A stretch of 64,000 nucleotides of DNA from Acanthacorydalis orientalis (GCA_034766995.1 CM068318.1:7789987-7853986), one strand, 5' to 3'. Positions 12,108-24,832 are shown, counted from the first letter of the stretch. Translations and numbers: made by a program. The notes: generated by a model not told the origin, from the sequence alone.

Positions 12108-12905
12108 TTTCTTCAATACATGGATGAAATGTTGTTCCCCTACACCACTAATACCAAAAGATAAATATCAATTAGAAGGGAAGCGCTTTTTCTTTTACGA
12201 TTTTGTCTCATGTGCTTTTATGAATGATATGGATATTTCTAAGAAATTTCTAATTTCTGTCGCAGATATTTCAATACTAGTATGAAAACTAAATATTCTT
12301 ATATTATTTTTTTTTGTAAAATGTGGAAATAATGATTACTATTATTTATAATTTTCTATATCCACCACTATTCTGTGATGTCAATACCAATATTAATGTA
12401 TTTTACTTGTGTATATGCCATTGGATAAAAGTACGAAAATCTAAATATTACAGACCTGCATATATTTAAATATTTTCATAACTCTTAATATATTCCTTTA
12501 ACTCATTTAGAATTCATTTTTATCTCTATTCTTTCCCTTTTAACAAGTATTATACAGATTTGTATTAGTTGCAAATTGAAGAGTGATTTGTTATTAACTT
12601 ATTCATGTACCCATCCCTAGGAGGTAGAGAATTGGTATCTGCATGAGACAACAAATCGATTTTCAATGTAAAATTAAGACAAACTTATAATTATTCTGAT
12701 TAAATATCAAGAAATATATTGTAAACTCAATAGTACAATATCTAAGCAGTACCTGTTTGTTTATTTCTTACACATTTTTTCCAATTTTCAACTCTTTAAT
12801 AGGTTCCTATATTCTCTCTATCCATTTACAATGGTTTCTTTTTTTTATCTTCATCATACAGATATTTTTTGCCCCCAAACCCGCAAACATATTTGAAATA
12901 TTAAA
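11700..12905. other. AT-rich DNA with a (TA)n array at 12076-12107
   Basis: Apart from the TA array, no gene or known repeat is seen. Confidence 0.6.
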
Positions 12906-12909
12906 AAAA

Positions 12910-12997
12910 ATTAATAAATTATTTTTATTAAACTTTTTTGACCAAAAAATATTTTTTGATTTGTGAGGTGAAAAAAGAATACATTTATGAAAATTTA
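12910..12997 (-). repeat. DR-1 fragment, reverse orientation
   Basis: Contains AATAAATTATTTTTATTAAA, then TTTTTTGACCAAAAAATA, then GATTTGTGAGGTGAAAAAAG. These match the distal half of the DR-1 reverse arm. Confidence 0.6.
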
Positions 12998-13104
12998 ATT
13001 ACTTTATGTATTATTTTCACGTCAATGTGTGGCACTTTAGATTTTATTACAATCAACCATCCTGTCTTTCTTTTTTTATTCCAAATTGTTTTCTTTCTAT
13101 CATC

Positions 13105-13108
<4 letters not shown>

Positions 13109-13161
<53 letters not shown>

Positions 13162-13266
13162 CACTTGTTAAGTGATTGTTTCTTCAAACGTATACCCTAT
13201 CTGTAAACACTGGTTGTGTTATGAAAATACTTTAATTTTTGATTTGTATAGGTATGTTTTCAAATT

Positions 13267-13302
<36 letters not shown>

Positions 13303-13350
13303 ATATATATATAATATATATATATATATATTTGTGTGTGTGTGTTTGTT
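13109..13350. repeat. (TA)n arrays, the second passing into (TG)n
   Basis: Pure TA at 13109-13159. A second TA cluster with TTA and AATA phase shifts at 13267-13331 leads into TG at 13332-13348. Several apparent open frames here are only translated TA. Confidence 0.95.
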
Positions 13351-13559
13351 CGTGTCTAAGCATGTGTACATATATTCAATTTCATACAAATCATTATATC
13401 TAGCGTATAATTTCAGCACGAAATAAAAAAATTGTGCATAATAGAAACATGATATACAAAAAGAAGAAAAAGGAGACATTTAAAATTCACATACGCCAAC
13501 TTGATCAATTCCTGTTCTTTTGAACACGAACGAATATCATAAAGTATAAATCTGGGACG

Positions 13560-14010
13560 ACTCACGTACACATTTGTATATGCACACGCACACAGACTGA
13601 CATCCATATATACATATATTCACACATTCAGATATATATCCCACACGCACACAAACGGGACTTTTTTTTAATAAATTGAATCATGCGTCGCGTAACGCAC
13701 GCATGAGAAAAAAGAAGTAGCGGCGTAGTATTTCTGGCGAACGAAGAACGCCAGCCAAATCAACTCAAATGAGCTTTTTATTCTTCTTAGTAGGCAGCGG
13801 TAGTGGTATTGAGCTAGCAGGAAGTCGACGTGGATCTTGTGTGAGTGGGATACACGTCAAAATCACGTAAGATAAAATTATACGAGCCAGTGCTATCTTT
13901 AAAGTTTTACAATAAAATAGAGGCGCGTGTCGCGCGATGCCGAGGAAATTATTGTGTACGGCCTTCAATGAACTTTCGTATTTATTCATCCACAAACCGA
14001 TGTCGAAACG
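13560..14010. other. CpG-containing island with two close hairpins
   Basis: The hairpin TCATGCGT/ACGCATGA (13681-13706, 10-base loop that itself holds GCG pairs) is followed by CTGGCG/CGCCAG (13734-13754). Further on, GGCGCGTGTCGCGCG lies near 13922. The island is bordered on the right by AT-rich DNA leading to the mariner. Possible regulatory or structured RNA-coding DNA; no coding exon is recognised. Confidence 0.4.
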
Positions 14011-14078
14011 TTTAAATACATATCGTTTTAAAACACATATTTTTTAAAAAATATCATGAATTCTAAGTATTTTTTTTC

Positions 14079-14079
<1 letters not shown>

Positions 14080-14119
<40 letters not shown>
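14080..14119. repeat. Compound (TA)n-(GA)n microsatellite touching a mariner end
   Basis: TA then GA runs end exactly at the left terminal repeat of the mariner at 14120. Confidence 0.95.
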
Positions 14120-15397
14120 TTGGAATAAAAGTTCGTAGCGTTTTTAAAGTGAAATTCAAAGGCATTGTTTATTTACTTATACATATATTTATTCTAATAT
14201 ATAAGTGCCATTTTGATCTATCACCTTTCACCATATCTCACTAGTTTCATAATTCCATCCCCACAGAACTTCTGATTTTTCTAGGAAATGAATTGATCCA
14301 GGTGGATTCTGCAGGCTTTCAAGAAAGTGAAGTTTTTTTCCATTAATTGAATTCTGTAATAATCGGAACAAATGGTAATCTGAAGGTGCAAGATCAGGTG
14401 AATAAGATGAGTGAGGTAGGACATCCTAGCCAAATTGTACCAATTTCTGCTGTGTCTGCAAAGAGACGTGAGGTCTAGCGTTGTCTTGGCAGAGAACGAT
14501 ACCCTTACGATTGATCAATTCTAGACGCTTTTGATCGATTGCCGCTTGTAGTTGGTCCAATTGAGCACAATAATTCTCCGAATTTATCGTCTGATTATTT
14601 ATAAGAAGCTCATAATGCACATCCTTCCAATTCCACCAAGTACACAGCATCTCCTTCTTCGGATGAAGACTCACTTTTGAAGTGGCTAACGGAGGCTTAT
14701 TTCGTTTCTCCCAAAACGTTGTTCGATTCACATTATTGTAGATGATCCATTTCTCATCGCCCGTTATTAATAGTTTCAGTAACAGGTCATTTTGATTTCT
14801 TTTAAGGAGAGAATCACTGATGGAAATGGGATTTATTAAATTTCTTTCGGTTAAATAATGAGACGCCTAAACATAGTAGCTATTTAGATATCCAAGTGTT
14901 TCCAAATGCCTCACAATATTCGTACAAGACACTTTCAGTGTCTCTACGACGTCTCGTGTCGTGTAACATTGATTAATTTCAATAATTGTTGCAATTTTTG
15001 TCATTATCAACAACTGCAGGCCTTCTGAAACGCTCTCGATACTCTAGATCGAATTTTCCATCTCTGAATCGAGATAACCACTTTCGAACAGTTTTGTCAG
15101 CTACGGCACCGTCTCTATAAAAGCCAGATATCTTTTTTTCTGTCTCTGCAGCGCTTTTTCTTCTCCGGAAATAAAACAGCATTAAATGACGAAAATGCGC
15201 CTCATATTCCTCCATTTTCAATTTTAAATTTAACAGACTTAAAATTCGTAAAATTATACAAAAATAGCAGAGAAAGAAACCTTGAAATGTCACTTGTCAA
15301 GATAATACATATGGAGTCATATTATATAATCGAGCTGTGCGTGAAACTATAATTAATGACATCTATTGAAAAACGCTACGAACTTTTGTTCCCACCT
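14120..15397 (-). mobile_element. Near full-length mariner element, inactive
   Basis: About 1.28 kb, the usual mariner size. The right end read inward is TTAGGTGGGAACAAAAGTTC followed by GTAGCGTTTTT. The left end is TTGGAATAAAAGTTCGTAGC followed by GTTTTT, so the terminal inverted repeats match over about 27 bp. The outermost bases of the left end are replaced by the neighbouring GA run. Long TA arrays flank both sides. The transposase gene lies on the minus strand and is broken. Known biology: mariners insert at TA dinucleotides, so a TA array is a natural target. Confidence 0.92.
14205..15215 (-). pseudogene. Mariner transposase, broken, D(34)D type
   Basis: ATG at 15213-15215 begins MEEYEAHFRHLMLFYF, the mariner N-terminal domain, followed by VRKWLSRFRDGKFDLEYRER and a GRP-like linker. 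The catalytic domain follows with all three acidic positions present: GDEKW (D near 14756), CQDNARPH (D near 14483) and SPDLAPSDYHLF. Exactly 34 residues separate the second and third Asp, as in mariners. Defects: a one-base shift in an A run near 14996-15001; TAG stops at 14867-14869 and 14426-14428, both where family members have Trp; a one-base shift near 14300. The C-terminus is recognisable as QKF then GIMKL. The enzyme would have cut and rejoined the element's ends; this copy cannot. Confidence 0.9.
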
Positions 15398-15399
15398 AA

Positions 15400-15524
<125 letters not shown>

Positions 15525-16595
15525 GAATATAAATTATCTACAATAAAAATAATATTTTTATAAGAGGAAAAACATATATAATGTTATTATTTTTTAATAT
15601 AATTGTTAAGAACTTATATAATTTTCATAAATATTGGTTTCAACATCAACTTCTCAATAAATCTATAAATGTAAAAGGTCAATGTATAAGAAACATATAT
15701 TCAGGGAATTCTTGGTTCTACCCGTATAAAATATTAAATGTAAAATTAAATTAAATTGAATAATTCAGCAACCTGAACAAATAAAAGTCAAATATATGAA
15801 GATAGCAGAGTTTAACTTGAAAAAAAGATATTTATTTATTTAGAAACATAAAATATTCTGTGCATGTTTTATGTTGTGTTTTTATAATATTCTGTATGTT
15901 TATAACAATAAATATAACGATATGCATACGATGATACGTAGAAATAACTAAGTATTATTAGAAACGAGAAATAAAACGAGAAATGGGTATTTTATGTAAT
16001 TATATATATATATATATATATTGTAAAACAGAACAAAATTTCCCTTGATATAAACCATAAAGCACGAATCCTCACTGCTTGATATTTTCTTTTACTGTTG
16101 AAGGTTTTACTTCGTTTTTAATTATCCTTTTATTTTCAGTACCAGAATAATTTCCTTCTTATTTGAATCATCCAACTGACTCGTCGTATTAAATTAAAAC
16201 GTTGTTAACATTTCCGTTTAATAAATGGTATTTTCAAAGGTTATGAGTGACTTGAAAATATTCTTTATTGCGTTCGTTGACAATAAAAGCTTGGAACTTA
16301 TTTTGTTTTCCGAGAAAGAAAAAGTATTTTTTAACAATCGTCTTATAGAAAGTATTATGTTTTAACGTTCTGTTAAAAAGAATATATTAGAATTATTATT
16401 ATAGAAAATGTTGTACATTTTCAATCTCTTAAAGTGTTTATTCTCTTTATTCTGTAAATAGATTTGTATAGTAATTTTTGCAAACAAGTAACGAGAATAA
16501 TAGTAAGAAAAATGGAAGTGAAGATAATAGCATACTGATTTTAAAAATATATGATTCTTTTTTTAAAGAAGAGAGAATTATCTGGTTTTACAAAT
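15525..16595. other. AT-rich DNA with a (TA)n array at 15998-16022
   Basis: No gene or family repeat recognised. Confidence 0.6.
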
Positions 16596-16721
16596 GATTT
16601 CTTTTTCACTACACAAAACATGAGAAAAAATCTGATCAAAAGTTTTAAAAAAATATGATCATTTCTGATTGTTGCTTATGTGCATTTCGATAGAAATTCC
16701 GTCCTCTTTAGAGCACCAAAA
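16596..16721 (+). repeat. DR-1 copy, forward orientation
   Basis: One of the best cores: ATCTGATCAAAAGTTTT, then TGATCATTTCTGATTGTTGC, then TTATGTGCATTTCGATAG, then AGAGCACC. Confidence 0.75.
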
Positions 16722-17392
16722 CAGTCAAAATGATAAATAATGTATTATTAAACAATTTTGATTTGAATTTTGTGTGGTTTTTGCGGTAAAAAAGAAACAA
16801 TTTCTGAAAATAAATTTATCCAGTGTCAGAAATGTATAATAAGAACTGAAACTGTTTCTTTTTGTATAAAAAGTGAGAATTTTGCATTTATATATAATGA
16901 ATAAATACATATATGAAACTTAAGAATTATTTGACTAGTAAGTTTGGGGATACTCTAGAAATCGGTTATCTAAATTGCAAAAAATCGCTTTTCCAGGGTC
17001 ATTTCTCGTTAAAATTAAATTCTTAGCGTGTGAAAAGAATTTGAAATATATTTATATTCATTTTCAGTACGAAAGTGATTTTCTGAACACTTGAACTTTT
17101 CTTGCTGTACTGCGAGAAGCAGTGTTGTTAATGAATCACGAAAAATTAGGCTTTTAGTAAAAATATCCAACTGATATACGATTCGTTGTTTTAACAAGTT
17201 ATGAAGTCTTAATTTTCGGTATCTTCTGAATGTATATGGGAAAGAGATTCAAGAAAATCGACTTATTTTAAAGTAGTATTGTTTGTTTAATTTTTAACTG
17301 TATTACAATTTAATATATTTTTTTTATTTTATAACAGATCTCTACAAATACGATAAGAAACAGAACGCTGAAAAATCTATCTCTCCATAATG

Positions 17393-17675
17393 GAGTTCTC
17401 ATACGGTGACTAAATTCATTTTCATACATGAAATACTTTATCATTCTACAAACACTTGAAATTTTTGTGATAAAAAAATCTTTAATAAATTATTATTGAT
17501 ACTTTTTTCAATATCGAACATTCAGATTTTTCTGTAATTTTGGGTTCTGGGGATGATTTCGATAGAAATGGACACAAGCAACAATCAAAAAGGATAAATA
17601 GTGATTTAGTTAACATTTTTGATCAGAAAGGTGGTAGATATACTTCATGGTGAAAAAGAAGAATTAATTTGTGAA
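17393..17675. repeat. DR-1 foldback pair
   Basis: The forward arm (17393-17511) reads GGTGACTAAATTCATTTTC and AATCTTTAATAAATTATTAT. After a spacer of about 33 bp the reverse arm (17545-17675) reads GGGGATGATTTCGATAGAAA, ACACAAGCAACAATCAAAAA, TTTTTGATCAGAAAGG and GAATTAATTTGTGAAAAC. Confidence 0.75.
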
Positions 17676-18206
17676 AACGATGTCCTAGAGATAAGAGTTA
17701 TTGGCAACTAATCATCAATTTGTATATTGTATTATTGAATTGAATTTATCAAACATATGATTAGAGAGCGAATTAAAAAACATTGTATTAAAGAAAGACT
17801 AAAGTATGAATTATCTCTTCTATATCCCAAAAAAAAAATAAAAAATCAATTTACAATAAAATATAAAGCCGTTAAAATATCAAAGTGTCTTAAAAATTAA
17901 AATCTTAATTGAATATTTTACAAAGATTGTCATTAAATTTAAATAACCTTTACCCTGAGATATTTACAATTCTATAGATCCTACACTACTGAAGTGATAA
18001 TTGAATAATGATGTGAGCTTAAAAATCTATAAACTTTTAATTAAATAATTTTCATTAAACAAAGTAAGTTACGTACAACTTTTCAGTTAAAGTTGATTCA
18101 ATTTTCGTTTCGGTTAAAGAAATATCAGGTTAAAAATGTTTTAACAATCGTTCAAGTCGACTTCGAAAAAATACTGAAAATCGGTTGTCAGATCTATAAA
18201 TCTAAT

Positions 18207-18207
18207 A

Positions 18208-18268
<61 letters not shown>
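18207..18268. repeat. Compound (TA)n-(TG)n microsatellite
   Basis: TA runs with one TACA break, then TG at 18258-18268. Confidence 0.95.
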
Positions 18269-18289
18269 ATTTCTTATAATGACTTTCGA

Positions 18290-18640
18290 GTAACGTTTCG
18301 TGGTTGTGACGTGATACGTAGTAAGCGCGCGTATAGGTACCTTGAGTTCGTTTCGCTTTATCTTTTCGATTCTATCCGTTCACGTCCGGTCCCAAGACAA
18401 GAACGACCGCCTCCACGATAATGTATTTTCCGCAACTACCGTTGTCTGTACAACGGCTGGGCCCGAGGCAACGAATTCTAAGAAAAATATTCCGTTAGAG
18501 TGAAATCAAATATCCACCACTAAGATTTTATATCGGCGTTGGAAACAAATTGCTTTCTGAAAATAATATTGCCTATAAAATACGACATTTCGGATTGGCT
18601 CTTAAAGTGAACTAAAAAAGATGTACCTAAAAATGCACGA
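18290..18640. other. CpG-containing island
   Basis: Dense CG dinucleotides with AAGCGCGCGTATAGGTACC near 18325 and a self-complementary TTGTCTGTACAACGG segment near 18450. No coding frame is convincing. Candidate conserved noncoding or promoter-like DNA. Confidence 0.4.
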
Positions 18641-19127
18641 AGAAAAGGCATGCGATATGGTCAAGATAGAAATATTTAGAATTGTTTCGATTATAAAATA
18701 ATCTAAAAGTAAACTGAAAGGGTATCTAAAATTAGGATTGAACAAGAAATTATTGTTCGTTTTTATAATAATAATATGTACTCGGGAAAATATTAAAATA
18801 CATCCGATACATCATTTTCACCTTAAATTATTTAAACATTTTTACCTATATGTATGTAAAAAAATATTCCGAAAAATTTCAAAAAATAGACAAAAAATTA
18901 AAAGTGTAGAAATTTTATATTAAATTATTATTAACGATGATATACGAAGTTACACGAAAAATTATGTTATTGGCATCATAATAACTAGAAAAAAAGATTG
19001 TTAGGTATATCTATTAAAAAGTCACTGCTTAATACAATTATACTTGGCTTGATATATAACTTTATTTGATTATGTGTACCTCAACCTTATTAAAAAAATA
19101 CTTTTTTTAAAAAATTATACATACACA

Positions 19128-19129
<2 letters not shown>
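18641..19129. other. AT-rich DNA, no gene seen
   Basis: A 61-codon frame at 18738-18923 has no motif and is not called. Confidence 0.6.
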
Positions 19130-19186
<57 letters not shown>

Positions 19187-19213
19187 ATATGTTTTATATA
19201 TATATATATATAT

Positions 19214-19252
<39 letters not shown>
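19130..19252. repeat. Cluster of three (TA)n arrays
   Basis: TA runs are separated by TGTATGTATATATG, TTTTA and TGTGA over about 120 bp. Confidence 0.95.
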
Positions 19253-19254
<2 letters not shown>

Positions 19255-19743
19255 TACACCACATTAGAGATAAAACTAAATATTTGACTACTATCCATGG
19301 GGTATCAGGAATTACTACCTAACTAGATAGATAAATCTAAACATATGTTCTCAGTTGTCAGAGTTCAGTGCAGCTTGTACAGCTGAGCTGTAAACATGAT
19401 AGCTCATCTTTTGATTACAATGTCGTTGAATTAATTATTTGTGGAGCAGTAGATTTGAAAAACACTTAAATTTAAAAAGAAATATAGAATGAAGAAAAAT
19501 ATAGTGAAAGAGAAAATAATTTTTGAATTATAATGCATACAACTCAAACAAGTATACAGTGAATACAAGATTGGTTTGCCTATTAACTATAAAAAAATAT
19601 TCGATAATATTCTTTGATCTTCCTTTTATTTCGTCGAGAAAAATATTTTCCAAATGAATGCTGACATTCATTAGTATTTAAGTTTTTTTATCCATTAGGA
19701 AAGTTGATCTTATTTTCATTAAATCTTACTAATTAAAAAGTAT

Positions 19744-19850
19744 CTACATTTATATTCCTCAAAAAACTGAATTTATTCAAATTAATATTTTAAAGTCCTC
19801 AGAAATTTATTCAAAAGATTAAGCTCATTAAAATTTTAAAAGAAATATTT
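19744..19850 (+). repeat. Local duplication, unit 1
   Basis: Shares a series of blocks with 19997-20095 in the same order: TATTCCTCAAAAAACTGAAT, TTATTCAAATTAATATTTT, TTTATTCAAAAGATTAA, then TTTTAAAAGAAATATTTT. Confidence 0.75.
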
Positions 19851-19996
19851 TAAAATTATGTTACGAAAAAACAAAATAATTATAAAATATTTATAGAGTA
19901 AATTGATTGGATGTATATTTTTTTGAAAAAAATCTAAAAGAAAAGTAAAAGACAATATATGGATAGTGAATCAAAAAAAAAAACAAATAATAGGAT

Positions 19997-20095
19997 TTAC
20001 ATTCATATTCCTTAAAAAACTGAATTAATTCAAATCAATATTTTGAAATTTTCAAAAATTTATTTAAAAGATTAAAAATTTAAAAGAAATATTTT
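19997..20095 (+). repeat. Local duplication, unit 2
   Basis: Diverged copy of 19744-19850, about 250 bp downstream, slightly shorter through a small deletion before the AAAAATTTAAAAGAAAT block. Confidence 0.75.
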
Positions 20096-20620
20096 CTCAA
20101 TTAAAAAAATAGTTTTCGCTAAATGAACTTACACACTGATTATCGAATTAATATTCAAATATTATCTATAAAAAATGAATGAAAACTGATTATAAACATA
20201 TTAGCAATAAATATTCTAAAATTACAGTCACGAATGATTATTCGTAAAAGTGAATTTATCCACAATAACAGAACTATAATTTTATTGAAAATAGGTCAAT
20301 AAATAAAAATGTACTCCGTTAGAAGAAAATTATTAATTTAGTCGCAAAACAAAACTTGTAATTATAGAAAAAAACTTCAAAAATATATTTGTTATTTTCA
20401 AAATCAAACACAAAGTAGAATATGATTTTAAGTCTTTTCCAATAAAAAAAATATTGACATGAAGTTTTTTGTCGTTTTCGCAATATGACATAAAATACCG
20501 AAATTAATTAACATAAAATTCAAAAAAAATCAATGAATATATATCGAATTACAATATGGAAGATAAAGTTGTAAAAGCTTTTAATAATTTCGTTACTGTT
20601 ATAAGCAATTTCTTTTAACA

Positions 20621-20625
<5 letters not shown>

Positions 20626-20662
<37 letters not shown>

Positions 20663-20677
20663 TTAAATATATATATG

Positions 20678-20707
<30 letters not shown>
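20626..20707. repeat. (TA)n cluster
   Basis: TA runs interrupted by CTTAAA and two TG substitutions. Confidence 0.95.
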
Positions 20708-20711
<4 letters not shown>

Positions 20712-21555
20712 TGTGTACATGTACTGTTTCAAATCAACAAATTCGTAATAATGCATCCAATTTAAAGTTCACGTTATTAATTTAACTTGTATTTTCTCTA
20801 AACCGTGCAGAAGAAAACATGTAAAACAAATTATATTTTAATTTTTTTAAAAAAATACTAATAATAATGTTTAATAATTATATATTGCAGTAATTAGTAT
20901 TTTTTGTTTATTAGAAAATTTTATTTTAAATTTTTTAGATATTATTTACTACTAAGTGTCTAGATTTATATTTCTAAAAAGATGAATATATTGAAGATTA
21001 CATCATTCAAAAGATATCGCTCTGAGACTAAAGTTTCATCAATGGATTTTTTGATCCACGCTTGGCTTCAAAAGGTTAATAGTTAAATAAAAAATCAAAC
21101 AGTGCTTCTTTGAGAAATAACTGATTTGTGTATTAAATGATTATCCTATGATAGAAAGTAAACATTTTTAAAATGAGAAGTATGCGCTTTCGATTTTAAT
21201 TCTGCAGTTGAGACTATGTTTGTTTTCGTGATTCATTCTGAATAAGTCTCTATTATATTTTGCTGTGTTTAAATAATAGCATGGTTACATTGATAAATGC
21301 TCTTCCAACAATACATTACTTACATAACTTCAAATTTAAAATATCAATACAAAAACATCAACTAAGAATCAATCGAAAAAAACAATTGAAAATGTAAGAT
21401 ACATAAAAAAAATCCCTGAAAAATATTATTCTTTTCATGTAATTTTCTTAAAAATGTAACACAACATTTATGTCTACTTATTTTAATTAATCTCATATAT
21501 TACAGTGTTCTTTCTCAAATAAATTAATAATACGAGGCAAAATACTTTGTCTTTG

Positions 21556-21608
<53 letters not shown>

Positions 21609-22424
21609 TATAACTTTTCTAATCAATTCCTAGATTGTTTCAAGCTAAATATTAAATTATTACCACAATTTTGGTAAAATTATTTGAAGACTAAATGATT
21701 AAATCAGTTGAACACAGGTAAAAGGTAGAATAAATTATAAGTTTGTATTTGAAATGCTGAATTAATTATAAATTGAATTGAACTACAATATAAATTTACA
21801 TAACCTAGACTTATATTTCAGATAGAAGTTTAGTTCTAATAAAAGCAAATACATGTTATATCTCAAAATTTATTAAATTATTTAGGAAACCGTAATCTTA
21901 TTTAAAAATTTCTTTCGATTGTTTTACTTTATTTAATTTTAAATTTTGATGAATAGGTTTATGAGGTTATTTTGACGATTTTCGTATAAAAATGTGTGAA
22001 TATATTATTTTCGGGAATATTACAAATATTTTTTATTCAAAGTAATTTAGCTATCGATGATTAATATCGAAATCAGTTGTGGAAAATAAGAACTCAAGGG
22101 CTCTACTGAAATGCTTTTGAATAATAAAGACACAGGAAGTCAATACAATAACGATTAAAAATATAAACTATTTATGTAAGATTTGGAAAATGATATTAGT
22201 CATTGCGATTTTAAAGTCATTTACAAGTAAAATAATTACTAAAACATTGATAAACATAACGAAATCGAATAGGAAGTCATAGAATATAAAATTATTAGAA
22301 ATAAATAAAAACATTAATTAAATAATGTTAAAAAGTCGAATTACTCATTTTTATTCGACGTGTAGAAAGTATAAAGTATTGATTATTTATTTAAAATACA
22401 ATTTGTTGTAAATAAATTCGAATC
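20708..22424. other. AT-rich DNA with a (TA)n array at 21560-21605
   Basis: Around 20955-21015 there is a weak third match to the local duplication (TAGATTTATATTTCTAAAAA and ATTCAAAAGAT). No gene recognised. Confidence 0.55.
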
Positions 22425-22538
22425 ACAATACAGTTCTGACATTGTGGCTAAATTCAATTTCACATTTTTTTCACTATACAAACAACTAAACATTTTTCTG
22501 ATCAAATATGTATTAAAAAAAATAATGATTATTTTCAT
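22425..22538 (+). repeat. DR-1 arm, forward orientation
   Basis: Begins ACAGTTCTGACATTGTGGCT, then AAATTCAATTTCAC, then TTTTTCTGATCAAATATG. This gives the clearest outer end of the DR-1 arm. Confidence 0.7.
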
Positions 22539-22695
22539 AAAAAAGTAATAAGTATTCTAGAATTAATTTTGACATCAATGCAAATTAATTCAAAGGAAAA
22601 GTAAAATTTCCTGTCGAAGAATATATAATTACAATTTCCGCTTTCTCGTTTATAATTGTGTGACTTTTTTAAAAATCAATGAGATGAAATGACAT

Positions 22696-22704
22696 ATCTA
22701 TATC

Positions 22705-22746
<42 letters not shown>
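22696..22746. repeat. (TA)n microsatellite
   Basis: TA with one TG interruption, preceded by CTATAT units. Confidence 0.95.
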
Positions 22747-22817
22747 ATCTTGTTTTCATCATTAACGTTGATATTAAGAAGAGAGTCTTGATTATTGTTA
22801 AAAAATACTTTCACGAA

Positions 22818-23050
22818 TGAACTATTTTCTCCTCCACAGACCACAAAAAATTTTTAATAAACGATTATTAATATTAAATTTGTTTCTTAATAGAACAGAT
22901 TTGTATGTATTTTCGTACTCTCAGGATGGTGGCATCTCCATCTCAATGGTCATAAGTAACAATGAAAAATGATCAATAATCATTTAATGAACATTTTTGA
23001 TCAGAAATATATTTTGTAGTATGTGAGATGAAAAAGAAATTATATGGAAA
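22818..23050. repeat. DR-1 foldback pair
   Basis: The forward arm (22818-22875) has CCACAGACCACAAAAAATTT and AATAAACGATTATTAA. The reverse arm (22921-23050) has AGGATGGTGGCATCTCCATC, CATAAGTAACAATGAAAAAT, GATCAATAATCATTTAATGA and TTTTTGATCAGAAATAT. Confidence 0.8.
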
Positions 23051-23303
23051 TATAAACTCACATAATTTCAAAGTACAGCCAATGTCACAAAATTACTAGT
23101 CAACAGATAGATTTATGTGATACATTCAGATTTAAATAAAAATAATATAAACCATAAACTGATATTTAAACTTGTACATATAAAAATAATAAACAGTTCA
23201 TTTTATGATGTATTTCACAGTGCATCAAGTGTTCCAAAAATCATTTTGGAAAGAATTGAAATTAGAAATAGTTGCAATGTTGTAGTTTTTTTGAATAATA
23301 TTG

Positions 23304-23308
<5 letters not shown>

Positions 23309-23334
<26 letters not shown>
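23309..23334. repeat. (TA)n microsatellite
   Basis: Short pure TA run inside the plus-strand frame 23117-23485, which is therefore not accepted as a gene. Confidence 0.9.
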
Positions 23335-23339
<5 letters not shown>

Positions 23340-23359
23340 GATATAGGTGTATTATAGAG

Positions 23360-23720
23360 ACAAAAATATTTCCAAGAAACCAAGTATCGGATCAACACGG
23401 TATAGTAAAAAACGTTAACGTTGCGCTGACACAAAGCCGCAATCGCACCGTCGCTACTTGGTCACTCGGAATTGTAGAAAAGTAGTCGGCGATCCGCCCA
23501 AACGGCCAACAAACTTCTCCACCGTCGATATCCTGTGATCGAAGAGAATCAGTTACAAAGAACTCGAGTATCCCAACTAATTTATAGTAAGAAGAAGGTC
23601 GGTCGTTCGACTTCCTGTCTCGACTGTTTTATCAGTTACGGAAGATACGATATCTATATACAAGTCGGCTTCTCTTTTAAAGATACGAGCCAGTTATTTG
23701 TTTTGCAATTTTACTACAAG
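23360..23720. other. CpG-containing island
   Basis: Complex sequence rich in CG dinucleotides, from AACCAAGTATCGGATC to TACGAGCCAGTTATTTG. Frames are open on the plus strand (to 23485, and 23535-23753), but no domain or splice structure can be supported. Candidate regulatory DNA or exon. Confidence 0.4.
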
Positions 23721-23775
23721 GCACCTGTGCAAAATCTATACATATACAAATAAATACATACAAACGAACATACAT

Positions 23776-23821
23776 ACATATATATATATATATACACACA
23801 TATATACATATATATATATAA
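23776..23821. repeat. (TA)n with a (CA)n centre
   Basis: TA, then ACACACA, then TA. This is one of the few places where CA lies inside TA. Confidence 0.9.
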
Positions 23822-24592
23822 TACTTTAAAACCGAATAAAAGATAAATAATTCCAACGTTTAAAGTAAAGGTTTATTCCAATTTCACATAATGAATAAGT
23901 TGAGAAACGGTATTTTATGGAAAAACCTTAAAGAATTTTATATCCTTTATATTTCGAATACATAAAAGATTCTTTATATGATAAAAAATGACAAATATTT
24001 ATTCTCTAAACATGTTTTTATTATAAAAAGGTTTGATAATATCCTGAATATAAGAGAACATGTTTTATTTTAATTTTATTGTTGAGCTGTTTGTTATTAT
24101 CTCTCCTGTTTTACTACTGGCTATCGTTAAAGATTAATTATTTTACTGATTAAATGTTTCATTATTTTATCTGAAGAATATTTTGTGAAATCAATATTAG
24201 TCAAAAACTATTATTAAATAAGAAAATTAAGTCCATTGCTTGTGTCATATGTTGACACAAATAATGGACTTGATAAAATTATAAAGTACTTAGAATTGTT
24301 AGTCAGTATCGTACAAATTTTAATTTTGTAATGACACTGATTAATAATAATGTGATTTAAAAGTAAAAAAAAGAGATTATGTTCGAAAAGGACTTGATTA
24401 ATTTCTATGATATAACCAGACATGGTTCGAAATTATAAAATTATATAAAAATCACTATATAAAGAAAATTTGTTTATTATTTATTGAATAATATTTTAAT
24501 TTCACCAAAAATACTGCATGATTGGTACGAATTAACTTAAGAACAGAGAAAAGCTTGAAATATTAATTTAATTACTGTTAATCATTAATGAG

Positions 24593-24596
<4 letters not shown>
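23822..24596. other. AT-rich DNA, no gene seen
   Basis: A 69-codon minus frame at 24214-24423 has no motif. Confidence 0.6.

Positions 24597-24627
<31 letters not shown>
24597..24627. repeat. (TA)n microsatellite
   Basis: About 30 bp of TA. ATTAATGAGTAATTA on the left and TAATTACTG on the right make the borders nearly symmetrical. Confidence 0.95.
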
Positions 24628-24632
<5 letters not shown>

Positions 24633-24682
24633 CTGTTTTTATAATGGCAATAAACATTCTTTAGAATATATATTTTAGGAAT

Positions 24683-24832
24683 AATACAGTTCTGGTACTG
24701 TGGACCTAAATTTGCTGTTACAAATCAATTATACTCACTCTAAAAATTAGTTCTGATCAATAAATGATTATTACTTCTTTTTTAATCTAACTTATACATA
24801 TTTTGATAGCGATACCATCATCCTTAGAGAGG
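24683..24832 (+). repeat. DR-1 copy, forward, near full arm
   Basis: Runs from ATACAGTTCTGGTACTGTGG through CTAAAAATTAGTTCTGATCA, AATAAATGATTATTAC, then TTTTGATAGCGATACCATCA and TCCTTAGAG. Confidence 0.8.
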
